A DNA stretch of 64,000 nucleotides from JADKIH01 sp964595205 (GCA_964595205.1 CAZQOQ010000007.1:1-64000); one strand, 5' to 3'; positions 27,661 through 36,057 are shown, numbered from the stretch's first letter. The notes: a model not told the origin generated them from the sequence alone. Numbers and translations: made by a program.

Positions 27661-28614
27661 TCAGGTACTGATTTCCTTGCTGAAGGCAGCTGCAATTTTT
27701 TCTGAAAGTTTCGCCTCCACCACTTCGCTGGAAATCATAATCATATTCTTGATTGCTTTCGCTTTGCTAATGCCATGAGCAATTACAACGGTCGAATTGA
27801 TTCCGAGTATCGGTGTGCCCCCGTAATCCTCATAGTTGAACCTTTCGAAATAGGCATCCCTGATCTGGCGTTTTTTAATTATCGAATAAAAAGATTCCGC
27901 CTCTTTCAGGATCACATTGCCTGTGAAACCGTCACATACGATTACATCAGCCTTGTCGTTGAACAGGTCCCTTCCCTCCACGTTGCCGATGAAATTAATC
28001 TCGTGGGTCACCTTCAAAAGCTGGTGTGCTTCTTTTACGAGCAGGTTTCCCTTTTCTTCCTCTTCTCCGATGCTAAGCAGCGCGACCTTGGGAAGATTAA
28101 TATTTAGAATATTCTGTGCATAGATTGATCCTAACACCGCGAACTGCTGGAGCATTTCCGGCTTACAGTCGGCATTCACGCCTACATCCAAAATGAGTCC
28201 CCAGCCACCGCTTACTTTCGGAACAAGAGTGGCGATTGCCGGGCGTAGAATTCCCGGAATTGCTTTTACGCTGAACATCGAACCAACAAGCATGGCGCCC
28301 GTATTCCCTGCCGATGCGAATGCGTCGATCTTACCCTGCTTGAGAAGCTGAAATCCTATACTGATCGATGAATCTGGTTTTTGCTGAATGGCTTTTGTCG
28401 GATGCTCGGCCATGCCGATCACTTCCGTACAATGCACAATCGTGAATTTTGACTCATGCGAGCCGTTCGATTTTAAAAGAGGAATGATTTTGTCCCTGTC
28501 GCCGATCAGCACAAGCTCAATATTTTCAGCAAGCTGATCGCGTGCTTCAATCGCACCCAGAACAGTTTGTTCCGGTGCAAAATCACCACCCATTACATCA
28601 ATGCCTATTCTCAT
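27661..28614 (-). CDS. plsX: Phosphate acyltransferase PlsX
   Basis: A 317-residue peripheral membrane enzyme that turns acyl-ACP into acyl-phosphate for the PlsY acyltransferase, the entry step of phospholipid synthesis. Recognised from MRIGIDVMGGDFAPEQTVLGAIEA, EVIGMAEHPTKAIQQKPDSS, DAFASAGNTGAMLVG, LDVGVNADCKPEMLQQFAVLG (partial), and CDGFTGNVILKEAE. Length and motif order fit the family. It sits between rpmF and fabH as in many bacteria, linking ribosome and lipid gene expression. Confidence 0.96.
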   Translation of the reverse strand: MRIGIDVMGGDFAPEQTVLGAIEARDQLAENIELVLIGDRDKIIPLLKSNGSHESKFTIVHCTEVIGMAEHPTKAIQQKPDSSISIGFQLLKQGKIDAFASAGNTGAMLVGSMFSVKAIPGILRPAIATLVPKVSGGWGLILDVGVNADCKPEMLQQFAVLGSIYAQNILNINLPKVALLSIGEEEEKGNLLVKEAHQLLKVTHEINFIGNVEGRDLFNDKADVIVCDGFTGNVILKEAESFYSIIKKRQIRDAYFERFNYEDYGGTPILGINSTVVIAHGISKAKAIKNMIMISSEVVEAKLSEKIAAAFSKEIST

Positions 28615-28710
28615 TTCAATAGAATAAATTTAGAGAATGATAATACTCACGTATAAAATGAAAATGCAACGAAAGAAATGCAGCGCCAAAGCCGGAATGA
28701 AAATTCACTA

Positions 28711-28902
28711 TCAGGCAGCTACTTCCTTTTCCATCACAACCTTACCCTTATAGTAAAGTTTTCCCTCGTACCAGTGTGCACGGTGAAAAAGATGCGATTG
28801 TCCGGTAGTCGGATCCGTTGCTAATGTCGGCACTGCTGCTTTCCAGTGTGTTCTTCTTTTATCTCTCCTCGACTTGGAATGTCGGTGTTTCGGATTTGGC
28901 AT
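28711..28902 (-). CDS. rpmF: 50S ribosomal protein L32
   Basis: A 63-residue L32: MPNPKHRHSKSRRDKRRTHW is the strongly conserved basic N-terminus. The later part (HLFHRAHWYEGKLYYKGK) has no cysteines, so this is the zinc-free form. It lies between yceD and plsX with short spacers, the common order. Confidence 0.95.
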   Translation of the reverse strand: MPNPKHRHSKSRRDKRRTHWKAAVPTLATDPTTGQSHLFHRAHWYEGKLYYKGKVVMEKEVAA

Positions 28903-28927
28903 TGTCTATATATTTAAACTCAGTTTA

Positions 28928-29455
28928 TTAATTCAGATTTATGTTTTTCAAAGCATCCCAGCGAGGATCAGCAGGCGCTTCCGGATTCTCATGAGTGAGA
29001 TGCTTGTCGATCTCCTTCAGAATTTCCGGGTCGCACTTTTGCCCGTTCTCCTCCTCATCATGCACATTTCTCATCGGTATCATCAGCGAAATGAATTCAT
29101 AGATGTAATGAGAAACGTCTATTTCATGTTCTTTTGATGAGATGACGATAACGGTTTCCGATAACTCCTCATTCTCTTCTCCAATCTTTATTATCAATTC
29201 ATTATAGCCTTCGATTTCTAATTCGAGATCTTCCAGACAACGATCGCAGGGAACAATTACTTTTCCTTCCATCGTAAAGTCCATAAGAAGCATGTTGTCT
29301 TTTTTCTCAACAACAACAAGGACATCCACATTCCCTCTTTCAATGATTGAATTTTCAAACCGTTTAAAGAACGAATCATCCACCTTAAACTCAAATTCAT
29401 GCTCGCCTGTAGTAAGACTGCCGAAGTTGATCACAAAATCGCGCTCATTACTCAT
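28928..29455 (-). CDS. yceD: DUF177/YceD-family protein
   Basis: A 175-residue protein with the DUF177 core: VPCDRCLEDLELEIEG holds the CxxC pair, followed by an acidic segment and EIDVSHYIYEFISLMIPMRNVH. DUF177 proteins accompany rpmF almost everywhere; they have been linked to 23S rRNA levels and ribosome assembly, but the exact activity is not settled. It is the first gene of the yceD-rpmF-plsX-fabH operon, only 25 bases before rpmF, and has a promoter at 29481-29511. A GGAGAG about 8 bases before the ATG is one of the few ribosome-site-like sequences in the window. Confidence 0.88.
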   Translation of the reverse strand: MSNERDFVINFGSLTTGEHEFEFKVDDSFFKRFENSIIERGNVDVLVVVEKKDNMLLMDFTMEGKVIVPCDRCLEDLELEIEGYNELIIKIGEENEELSETVIVISSKEHEIDVSHYIYEFISLMIPMRNVHDEEENGQKCDPEILKEIDKHLTHENPEAPADPRWDALKNINLN

Positions 29456-29480
29456 CTCAACTCTCCGGAAATAAGGGCGA

Positions 29481-29511
29481 CAAAGGTAAAAAAAAAGAGC
29501 ATGCAGTCAAG
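29481..29511 (-). promoter_or_regulatory. Promoter for the yceD-rpmF-plsX-fabH operon
   Basis: Minus strand: CTTG, 19 bases, TACCTTTG, matching TTTG-N19-TANNTTTG in all but one base. The -7 element ends 26 bases before the yceD start, giving a short leader. Confidence 0.65.
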
Positions 29512-29589
29512 AAATTAGCATATTTCCAACCCTTTTTGAGTTTTTCATAGACCTTACTTTGCTACATTCGCGATTCAAAATTCAAAAAA

Positions 29590-30387
29590 CTGCAAAAATT
29601 TCTAAAATATCTATTCTATCCCTTTCAATGGATTTGGCGCTGCTGGTATTTTATTAATGCCGTAATTACCTTTTTCCTGTTTTTTCCGCTATTCTTCTTC
29701 TTTTTAAAACATGAAACGCGCTTTCCGCTCGTTTTTAAAACTAAAAAAGTCTGGGGGCATTTTTTGTTATTTCCTGTACTCATATTTTATAAGATAGCCG
29801 GAAGAGAGAACCTTGATAGAAACCAGGCCTATGTTTTTTGCCCGAATCACACTTCTTATATCGATATAATGCTCATATATATAGCCATACCCAATTATTT
29901 TCACACCATGGGCAAGGCTGAACTATTAAAAGTGCCTCTTTTCAGGCGATTTTTTGAGCAAATGAATATTCCGGTAAACCGTAAGAGCGCCAAAGACTCC
30001 CACCGGGCTTTTTTACGAGCCGGAAACGACATCGATAAAGGCATCAGCATTACACTGTTTCCCGAAGGCACTATTCATCATAACGGGCCGGTCATGGGCC
30101 GGTTCAAAAATGGTCCGTTCCGTCTTGCTATCGAAAAACAAGTTCCTATCGTTCCAATCACATTCCTTAATAACTGGATTTTATTTCCTGACGACTACCC
30201 GCATCGCTTAGGTCATCCCGGAGTAGCGCGAGTTATCATTCATAAACCAATTCCTACACAAGGGATGACGCAGGACGACATAGAGAAATTAAAGACTCTT
30301 TTGTATGACGCGATCTCAAAGCCACTCGAGGAAAAATATCCGGAGCACTTTACAAAACATCTCTCAATGCAGGAACAAAATGCATAA
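29590..30387 (+). CDS. PlsC-like 1-acyl-sn-glycerol-3-phosphate acyltransferase, non-ATG start
   Basis: A lysophospholipid acyltransferase. The core has the NHTSYID motif (NHxxxxD, acyl transfer) and LFPEGTIHHNG (substrate binding), and IVPITF. The frame is open upstream from the stop at 29548-29550 and encodes a membrane segment (CWYFINAVITFFLFFPLFFFF, here split as CWYFINAVITF and FLFFPLFFFF) that the family normally has, but no ATG, GTG or TTG precedes it. Start candidates are ATT at 29566 or CTG at 29590; the first conventional codon, TTG at 29764, would remove the membrane segment. Adds the second acyl chain in phosphatidic acid synthesis. It diverges from yceD and faces the bacilliredoxin gene. 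Confidence 0.85.
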   Translation: MQKFLKYLFYPFQWIWRCWYFINAVITFFLFFPLFFFFLKHETRFPLVFKTKKVWGHFLLFPVLIFYKIAGRENLDRNQAYVFCPNHTSYIDIMLIYIAIPNYFHTMGKAELLKVPLFRRFFEQMNIPVNRKSAKDSHRAFLRAGNDIDKGISITLFPEGTIHHNGPVMGRFKNGPFRLAIEKQVPIVPITFLNNWILFPDDYPHRLGHPGVARVIIHKPIPTQGMTQDDIEKLKTLLYDAISKPLEEKYPEHFTKHLSMQEQNA

Positions 30388-30400
30388 GCTCCCCAATACA

Positions 30401-30550
30401 GTTTGGCGTTTGGTGTTTGGCGTTTGGCGTTTGGCGTTGAAGGGTGATCGATTTGTGAAAAGTTTTTTTGACATCCGCCTCTGCAAATGCTTCGGCAGAT
30501 AAATCTGATTAATCACAGCCATTTTGCAACTCAAACGCCAAACGCCAAAC
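30401..30550. repeat. Inverted heptamer array (GTTTGGY)5 ... (GCCAAAC)3
   Basis: Five head-to-tail heptamers (gtttggc, gtttggt, gtttggc x3) at 30401-30435, then about 97 bases of unique sequence, then AAAC-GCCAAAC-GCCAAAC at 30533-30550 in inverse orientation. It sits between the converging acyltransferase and bacilliredoxin genes. The same unit recurs at 35954-36041. Confidence 0.85.
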
Positions 30551-30555
30551 GAGTA

Positions 30556-30972
30556 TTAGCAGTACTCTTTAAAAGCTTCTTTAAGATTTTCCGCAATCAT
30601 CTCGGCACTTCTTCCTTCGATGTGATGACGTTCTAAAAAGTGAACGAGCTTACCGTCTTTGAATAATGCAATGGATGGTGACGATGGCGGATAAGGCAAT
30701 GTATATTGTCTTGCTTTGGATGTCGCTTCTAAATCCTGTCCCGCAAAAACCGTAGTTAGCTTTTCTGGTTTTTTATCTCCCATTAATGCCAGTTTTACTC
30801 CCGGCCTTGCTGCTCCTGCAGCACAACCACAAACGGAGTTTAGCACTAGTAATAATGTACCGTGATTTCCCGGAATTGTTTTTTCAACATCTTCCACGGT
30901 TTTGAGTTCCTGAAATCCAACTGATGTGAGATCTGCCCGCATTGGAGCACATATATATTCTGGATATGGCAT
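30556..30972 (-). CDS. BrxA/BrxB-family bacilliredoxin
   Basis: A 138-residue protein from the ATG at 30972; an upstream ATG at 31017 adds 15 residues that homologues lack, since the family starts at MPYPEYICAPMRADL. The active site is the CGC motif, Cys48-Gly-Cys50, in NSVCGCAAGAARPG. Bacilliredoxins (YphP/YqiW) remove low-molecular-weight thiols from proteins after oxidative stress and have weak disulfide isomerase activity; in Bacteroidota without known bacillithiol the partner thiol is uncertain. A TTCG-N19-TATTTTTG promoter-like pair lies just upstream. Confidence 0.9.
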   Translation of the reverse strand: MPYPEYICAPMRADLTSVGFQELKTVEDVEKTIPGNHGTLLLVLNSVCGCAAGAARPGVKLALMGDKKPEKLTTVFAGQDLEATSKARQYTLPYPPSSPSIALFKDGKLVHFLERHHIEGRSAEMIAENLKEAFKEYC

Positions 30973-31119
30973 TGTAAATTGATATTTTATGCAAAAATAA
31001 GGAGATTTTTCGGACAATCGAAAAATTTACAGTCAATTCCCTTTTTCTCTTACATATGAAAGATTAAAACCTCTTTAGCCTTATGTCCCGGGCCAGTAAA
31101 GATATTTTGCGGTATCAAC

Positions 31120-31563
31120 ATGACACACATGAAACAGATCCGAAAATTTCTTTTCGTAGCCGGCTTTTTTCTTGGCACTGCCGTCGGAATCAAGGCGCAG
31201 AATATTTCGGAAAACAAGGTTTACAGGGTCACAGCCTACAAAAACGGGGATAATACAATTACGAGTACATCAAATTATGCCGAAATCATTCCACCACTAC
31301 ATATATATATACCTTCCGCCTTTACCCCTAATGGTGATGGATTAAATGATACATTCGGTGTAAAGGGTGAAGGGATAAAAAATTATCACCTCTTCATCTA
31401 CAACAGGTGGGGCGAAGTCATTTTTGAATCTACAAATCCCCGTCAGCAATGGGATGGAAAATACGATGGTAAACCTGCCGAACAGGGAACCTACGTTTAC
31501 CAGCTTTTTGCTTTAGGAACTGGCGTAAAAGGGAAAACCGGCTCTGTCACCCTCGTCTACTAA
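31120..31563 (+). CDS. Short protein that is almost only a T9SS type B (CHU_C) sorting domain
   Basis: A 147-residue protein: signal peptide (IRKFLFVAGFFLGTAVGIKAQ, split as KFLFVAGFFLGTAVG and IKAQ), about 30 residues resembling the last strands of a fibronectin-III-like domain (VYRVTAYKNGDNTITST), then a complete type B gliding-motility-associated C-terminal domain: YIPSAFTPNGDGLNDTF, YNRWGEVIFES, WDGKYDGKPAEQGTYVYQL. Type B domains normally end proteins of 500 to several thousand residues and are cut off or used for anchoring, with PorP/SprF-like partners. Here there is almost no cargo. It could be a remnant refused to a signal peptide or a small secreted protein. The start could also be the ATG at 31129. 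Confidence 0.85.
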   Translation: MTHMKQIRKFLFVAGFFLGTAVGIKAQNISENKVYRVTAYKNGDNTITSTSNYAEIIPPLHIYIPSAFTPNGDGLNDTFGVKGEGIKNYHLFIYNRWGEVIFESTNPRQQWDGKYDGKPAEQGTYVYQLFALGTGVKGKTGSVTLVY

Positions 31564-31710
31564 TTTTGTCATAGATCAAAAGCCTGTAATCATTTATAAA
31601 ATCGTTGAATGAATTTATCTGAAGGACTGATGTTTTGAAGTTATGACACGGCTCCTGAAAATCAACGGTGGATTTATTAAACCCCTGATCCATGACTGTA
31701 TAGTTTTTTG

Positions 31711-31738
31711 ACTTTTGACTTTTGGCTTTTGACTTTAT
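31711..31738. repeat. Short heptamer array (ACTTTTG), about four units
   Basis: acttttg, acttttg, gcttttg, acttta just before the response regulator start at 31770. The same unit occurs before the carboxylase gene at 55737-55763, so here the repeats lie in 5' regions instead of 3' regions. Confidence 0.6.
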
Positions 31739-31769
31739 TCCTATTTTTACAGCAAATAATTTTTTTACT

Positions 31770-32171
31770 ATGAGTTCTACTGCGCGTTACCCGGTTGTCA
31801 TGCTCGTCGATGACAATGAACTTGACAATTTCATAAATAAAAAGCTCCTGGAGAATGAACATTTTTCCGAAAACGTTATCGTGCATCAGTCTGCCCAGAG
31901 CGCATTGGATGAATTGAAAAAACTGGAAAGCACACCGGATAAATTACCGAGAATTATTTTTCTTGATATCATGATGCCTCACATGGATGGCTTTGCTTTT
32001 CTCGACGAGATCAACAAACTTAGCGACAACGTAAAGAAGAATTCAAAGATTATCATGCTTTCAACCTCAGAAAGTTTCAAAGATCTCAACCGTGCCAACC
32101 AGAGCAAATACGTGTATAAATTCCTCAACAAGCCCCTGAATAAGCTTGTATTGGATGCTATACAGTTGTGA
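31770..32171 (+). CDS. Single-domain response regulator
   Basis: A 133-residue receiver domain with no output domain. The acidic pair is in MLVDDNELD (Asp14/Asp15), the phosphoacceptor is Asp66 in IIFLDIMMPHMDG, the switch Ser/Thr is in IIMLSTSES, and the conserved Lys is in FLNKPLNK. The ATG at 31770 (MSSTARYPVV) is chosen over an upstream frame extension starting at 31722 that runs through the heptamer repeat. CheY-like regulators of this kind act through protein-protein contact in phosphorelays. No kinase is adjacent; the PAS kinase at 37730 is the only one in the window and a partnership is unproven. Confidence 0.9.
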   Translation: MSSTARYPVVMLVDDNELDNFINKKLLENEHFSENVIVHQSAQSALDELKKLESTPDKLPRIIFLDIMMPHMDGFAFLDEINKLSDNVKKNSKIIMLSTSESFKDLNRANQSKYVYKFLNKPLNKLVLDAIQL

Positions 32172-32220
32172 AAAATCGAATAGACCGATCTCCGCTTTTT
32201 TCAAAAGCGCGAAAACAAAA

Positions 32221-32661
32221 TCACTGACGTTTCCTCCTGAAGAAATCTGTTATAAGTTCAGAACATTCTTTTTCCATCACCCCCGAAGTAATTGCTGTTT
32301 TCGGATGCAAAATTTTCCCGGAGATTTTCATAAATCCCTTTTTCTCATCCGAAGCTCCATAAACCAAATGTCCGAGATGAGCCCACTGACTTGCACCGGC
32401 ACACATCACGCAAGGCTCGATCGTAACATACAAGGTGCACTCATCCAGGTATTTTCCATTCAGATGGTTTGATGCCGCAGTGATTGCCTGCATCTCTGCA
32501 TGTGCCGTAACGTCGTTCAGTCTCTCGGTGAGATTATGCCCGCGCGCAATGATCTTATTTCTGCAAACGATCACTGCACCGATTGGCACCTCGTCTTCCT
32601 CATAGGCCCGAATCGCTTCCTTAAGTGCCTCACGCATAAAATCTTCATGAGTGTAATTCAT
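32221..32661 (-). CDS. tadA: tRNA-specific adenosine deaminase
   Basis: A 146-residue zinc deaminase that converts A34 to inosine in tRNA-Arg(ACG). Zinc and catalytic residues are visible: His54 and Glu56 in AHAEMQAI, Cys84 and Cys87 in EPCVMCAGA. The N-terminal YTHEDFMREALKEA and EVPIGAVIV are typical, as is the C-terminal ECSELITDFFRRKR helix. It converges with the response regulator; the 49-base gap has no clear terminator. Confidence 0.95.
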   Translation of the reverse strand: MNYTHEDFMREALKEAIRAYEEDEVPIGAVIVCRNKIIARGHNLTERLNDVTAHAEMQAITAASNHLNGKYLDECTLYVTIEPCVMCAGASQWAHLGHLVYGASDEKKGFMKISGKILHPKTAITSGVMEKECSELITDFFRRKRQ

Positions 32662-32884
32662 TTATTACTTCTATTAAGATTTTTAAATTTTTTTTAACCT
32701 TTTTTTTATCCTTTCAATAAATGTTAATTCTTAAATTTTAATTATTAAATAATGTTTATAATCATCATTTATGGTGTTTTTAGGTTTTTAAATTATCTTT
32801 TTTATTCGATGTATTAATGTAGTTTTGCAAATAATTGAAAAATTATTATAGATTTGCTCAAAATTAATTTAAAAAAAAGAAAAT

Positions 32885-33472
32885 ATGAGAACGAAAACTA
32901 GTTTAAAATTAATTCTTACTGTTTTATGTCTTTCTGCTTCATTAATGGCAACTGCAGGACTCAGATTCGGACCAGTAGCCGGTGTTAACCTTGCAAATAT
33001 TTCAGGTGATGGAGATTCATCCTATGCAATGAAAACAAGTTTCCATTTTGGTGGTGTCGTTGAACTTGGAATCACCGACAATTTTATGATTGCTCCCGGA
33101 ATCATATATTCTATTAAAGGAACACAGGATAAAGATGACAGCGAGAATAAACTAAATCTTTCCTACCTCGAAATTCCTGTCAATGCAAAATACAAATTGG
33201 AAAGCGGATTGAATTTCTTTGCCGGCCCATATCTTGGTCTATTAATGTCAGCAACTTCTGAACCAAGTGGTACCGATGTAAAAGATTTTCTTGAAAGTTC
33301 TGATATTGGTTTTAATGTCGGTCTTGGATTTGACCTGGAAAGCGGACTCGGCTTTAGTGCCCAGTATGGAATGGGCTTAACCAGTATTTCCAAAGATGTT
33401 GCAGGAACTTCTGTAGACAGCAAGAATAATGTTATCGGAATTTCTGTTCGCTACATGCTTGGCGGTGATTGA
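32885..33472 (+). CDS. Outer-membrane beta-barrel protein, porin family
   Basis: A 195-residue PorT/OMP_b-brl_2-like barrel: signal peptide LKLILTVLCLSASLMATAG, then FGPVAGVNLANISG, FHFGGVVELGITDNFMIAPG and further amphipathic strands about ten residues long, ending in SVRYMLGGD. These small eight-strand barrels are abundant in Bacteroidota; their roles are mostly unknown. A promoter-like TAGTTTTG lies about 60 bases upstream, inside a very AT-rich spacer. It is followed by a hairpin terminator and a second barrel gene. Confidence 0.8.
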   Translation: MRTKTSLKLILTVLCLSASLMATAGLRFGPVAGVNLANISGDGDSSYAMKTSFHFGGVVELGITDNFMIAPGIIYSIKGTQDKDDSENKLNLSYLEIPVNAKYKLESGLNFFAGPYLGLLMSATSEPSGTDVKDFLESSDIGFNVGLGFDLESGLGFSAQYGMGLTSISKDVAGTSVDSKNNVIGISVRYMLGGD

Positions 33473-33501
33473 TAGAAAAAAAATTTTATAAACTTAAAAA
33501 G

Positions 33502-33534
33502 GAGCGGCTGGAATTTTTCAAGTCGCTCTTTTTT
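33502..33534 (+). terminator. Intrinsic terminator after the first barrel gene
   Basis: GAGCGGCT (33502-33509) pairs with AGTCGCTC (33521-33528) with one G-T wobble and an 11-base loop, followed by TTTTTTA. Confidence 0.75.
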
Positions 33535-33546
33535 ATTATAACAAAA

Positions 33547-34128
33547 ATGAAAATGAAACTTGCCACTCTTTTACTATTATTCATTCCTCATCTCGTGTTT
33601 TCCCAGAATGATTTTCTTTCAGTGGGAACCATAGAATCAGGAGGTGAAATCAGTTTTGCCTCACAGAGTAGTTCGGAAAATAATGACAATGAATCATCGA
33701 CAACTTTTAAATCCAATATTTATTTTGGAGTAATGGTTGCCAGGGGTTTAGAACTCGGTTTTCGTCCAGGCTTTACCATCAACAGTTATTCAGGCTCAAC
33801 CTTTAAAGTCATCGATCTTTATTTTAACCCCAATTATAATTTTGCAACAACAAGCAAGGTATATCCCTATTTAGGTTTTATTATAGGATACAATTCCATC
33901 GGTTATAGCGATGATAATTATGGCGGAATGACGATCGGAGGAGAAGGCGGGATGAAATTTTTTCTCAGCCCTCATGCCCTCATGCTTTTTAAAATTGAAT
34001 ATACCTCGCAAAATTATAATGATGTAGAAACCGGCTTCGCCGGCGGTGTTGAAGATTTAACCGTAAACACGGTTTCTGCAGGACTTGGATTCAGATTTTT
34101 TTTCCCACGGGCCACTAAACCGAAATAA
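33547..34128 (+). CDS. Outer-membrane beta-barrel protein
   Basis: About 193 residues from the ATG at 33547 (MKMKLATLLLLFIPHLVFSQ signal peptide). An upstream frame start at 33469 would overlap the previous stop and run through the terminator, so it is rejected. The mature protein has a Ser/Asn-rich acidic loop (SSENNDNESSTT), then amphipathic strands (IYFGVMVARGLELGFRPGF, YPYLGFIIGYNS), ending in GLGFRFFFPRATKPK. Short barrel of unknown function, related in style but not obviously in sequence to the preceding gene. Confidence 0.75.
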   Translation: MKMKLATLLLLFIPHLVFSQNDFLSVGTIESGGEISFASQSSSENNDNESSTTFKSNIYFGVMVARGLELGFRPGFTINSYSGSTFKVIDLYFNPNYNFATTSKVYPYLGFIIGYNSIGYSDDNYGGMTIGGEGGMKFFLSPHALMLFKIEYTSQNYNDVETGFAGGVEDLTVNTVSAGLGFRFFFPRATKPK

Positions 34129-34203
34129 TTTTTTTAATCATCCGGTTTATGGCGTATTTTGCCGGTCGTTTATCCGATTACCCGGAAAATATATTATAAA
34201 TCC

Positions 34204-35949
34204 ATGCTACGCTCACATAACTGCGGTGAATTAAGAATTGAACAAAAAGGAAGTCAGGTTACATTGTGTGGATGGCTCCAGCGTTCACGTGACCTTGGGG
34301 GAATGACTTTTATCGACCTCCGCGACCGATATGGAATTACACAGCTCGTCTTCAATATGGACGTAAGTCCTGACCTCTGCGAGCAGGCAAGAAAACTCGG
34401 AAGGGAATTTGTCCTCCGCATCACCGGCACTGTGGCCGAACGCAGCAGTAAAAATCCAAAGATGCCCACCGGCGATATCGAAATTCATGTTGATACTCTC
34501 GCCGTTCTCAATGCAGCATCTACACCTCCATTCACCATCGAAGAAAACACTGACGGCGGCGACGAACTAAGGATGAAATACCGCTATCTCGACATTCGCC
34601 GTTCCACGGTGAAAGATGCTTTGATCCTTCGCGCAAAAATTGCAGCCGCCACCCGGGACTATCTGAACAAAAAAGAATTCATCGAGATCGAAACTCCCGT
34701 TTTGATCAAATCAACTCCTGAAGGCGCACGCGATTTTGTTGTTCCATCGAGAATGAATCCTGGCGAATTTTATGCTCTCCCGCAATCCCCGCAAACGTTT
34801 AAGCAATTGCTCATGGTCGCCGGTATGGATAAGTACTACCAGATCGTTAAATGTTTTCGCGACGAAGATCTTCGTGCAGACCGGCAACCCGAATTCACTC
34901 AAATCGATTGCGAAATGAGTTTCGTCGAACAGGACGATGTGCTTCAGACATTCGAAGGACTCATCAGGTATTTGTTTAAAAGCATCAAAGGAATCGATCT
35001 GCCGGCATTGAGCCGCATGAGCTTCGCTGATGCAATGAAATATTATGGCAACGATAAACCAGACACGCGATTCGATATGAAGATCATCGATCTCACATCC
35101 ATCGCAAAAGGAAAGAGCTTTAAGGTTTTTGACGACGCTGAATCAATATTGGCCATCAGCGTTTCCGGTGCTTCCGTTTGGACCCGCAAGCAAATGGATG
35201 AGCTTACTGACTGGGTGCGTCGACCACAAATCGGCGCGGGCGGATTAATCTATGCACGCTTTAATGAAGACGGAACACTCAAATCTTCAGTCGATAAGTT
35301 CTATAACGAAGACGACCTCAAAAAATGGGCAGAGGCATGCAAATCTCAAAAAGGTGATTTGATTTTGGTTCTTGCCGGCAGCGATGCAAAAACAAGAAAA
35401 GCAATGAGTGAGTTAAGACTCGAAATGGGAAGCCGGCTGGGTTTGCGAAATAAGGAAAACTATTCCGCTTTATGGGTTGTCGACTTTCCACTGCTCGAAT
35501 GGAGCGAAGAAAATAATCGCTGGCATGCAATGCATCATCCGTTCACCTCACCAAAGCCCGCAGACATTTCCCTGCTCGCAACCGATCCCGGAAAAGTCCG
35601 CGCTAACGCTTACGATCTCGTCATAAACGGCGTTGAAGTCGGCGGAGGTTCGATCCGGATTCACGACCGCGCTTTGCAGCAGAAGATGTTCAGCGTACTC
35701 GGATTTTCGGAAAAAGACGCCCAGGATCAATTCGGTTTCCTGATGAACGCTTTTGAATTCGGCGCCCCACCGCATGGCGGAATCGCTTTCGGTCTCGACA
35801 GGCTCTGCTCTCTTTTCGGCGGCGTAGATTCCATCCGCGACTTCATCGCTTTTCCCAAGAATAACGCCGGCCGCGATGTGATGATCGACTCGCCTTCCCC
35901 AATCTCTCCTGAGCAGCTGAAAGAACTCCAAATTCGCATTGTCTCTTGA
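34204..35949 (+). CDS. aspS: Aspartate--tRNA ligase
   Basis: A class II synthetase of 581 residues from the ATG at 34204 (MLRSHNCGELRIEQ); a TTG at 34159 would add 15 residues not found in homologues. N-terminal OB-fold anticodon domain (VTLCGWLQRSRDLGGMTFIDLRDR, seen in part), bacterial GAD insertion in the middle (roughly residues 280-410), motif 2 FRDEDLRADRQPEFTQIDCE and motif 3 HGGIAFGLDRLCSLF. Charges tRNA-Asp. The AspS C-terminal segment is shortened after motif 3 as usual. The stop codon is only four bases before a heptamer array. Confidence 0.96.
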   Translation: MLRSHNCGELRIEQKGSQVTLCGWLQRSRDLGGMTFIDLRDRYGITQLVFNMDVSPDLCEQARKLGREFVLRITGTVAERSSKNPKMPTGDIEIHVDTLAVLNAASTPPFTIEENTDGGDELRMKYRYLDIRRSTVKDALILRAKIAAATRDYLNKKEFIEIETPVLIKSTPEGARDFVVPSRMNPGEFYALPQSPQTFKQLLMVAGMDKYYQIVKCFRDEDLRADRQPEFTQIDCEMSFVEQDDVLQTFEGLIRYLFKSIKGIDLPALSRMSFADAMKYYGNDKPDTRFDMKIIDLTSIAKGKSFKVFDDAESILAISVSGASVWTRKQMDELTDWVRRPQIGAGGLIYARFNEDGTLKSSVDKFYNEDDLKKWAEACKSQKGDLILVLAGSDAKTRKAMSELRLEMGSRLGLRNKENYSALWVVDFPLLEWSEENNRWHAMHHPFTSPKPADISLLATDPGKVRANAYDLVINGVEVGGGSIRIHDRALQQKMFSVLGFSEKDAQDQFGFLMNAFEFGAPPHGGIAFGLDRLCSLFGGVDSIRDFIAFPKNNAGRDVMIDSPSPISPEQLKELQIRIVS

Positions 35950-35953
35950 AAGA

Positions 35954-36041
35954 GTTTGGCGTTTGGCGTTTGGTGTTTGGCGTTTGGTGTTTGGCGTTTG
36001 GTGTTTGGCGTTTCATTAACACCAAACGCCAAACGCCAAAC
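35954..36041. repeat. Inverted heptamer array (GTTTGGY)8 ... (RCCAAAC)3
   Basis: Eight uninterrupted heptamers alternate gtttggc and gtttggt (35954-36009); after 11 bases the inverse units accaaac, gccaaac, gccaaac follow (36021-36041). A hairpin of at least 21 bp can form. It fills the gap between the convergent aspS and epimerase genes and uses the same unit as the array at 30401. Confidence 0.9.
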
Positions 36042-36057
36042 TCATTTAGTACAACAT

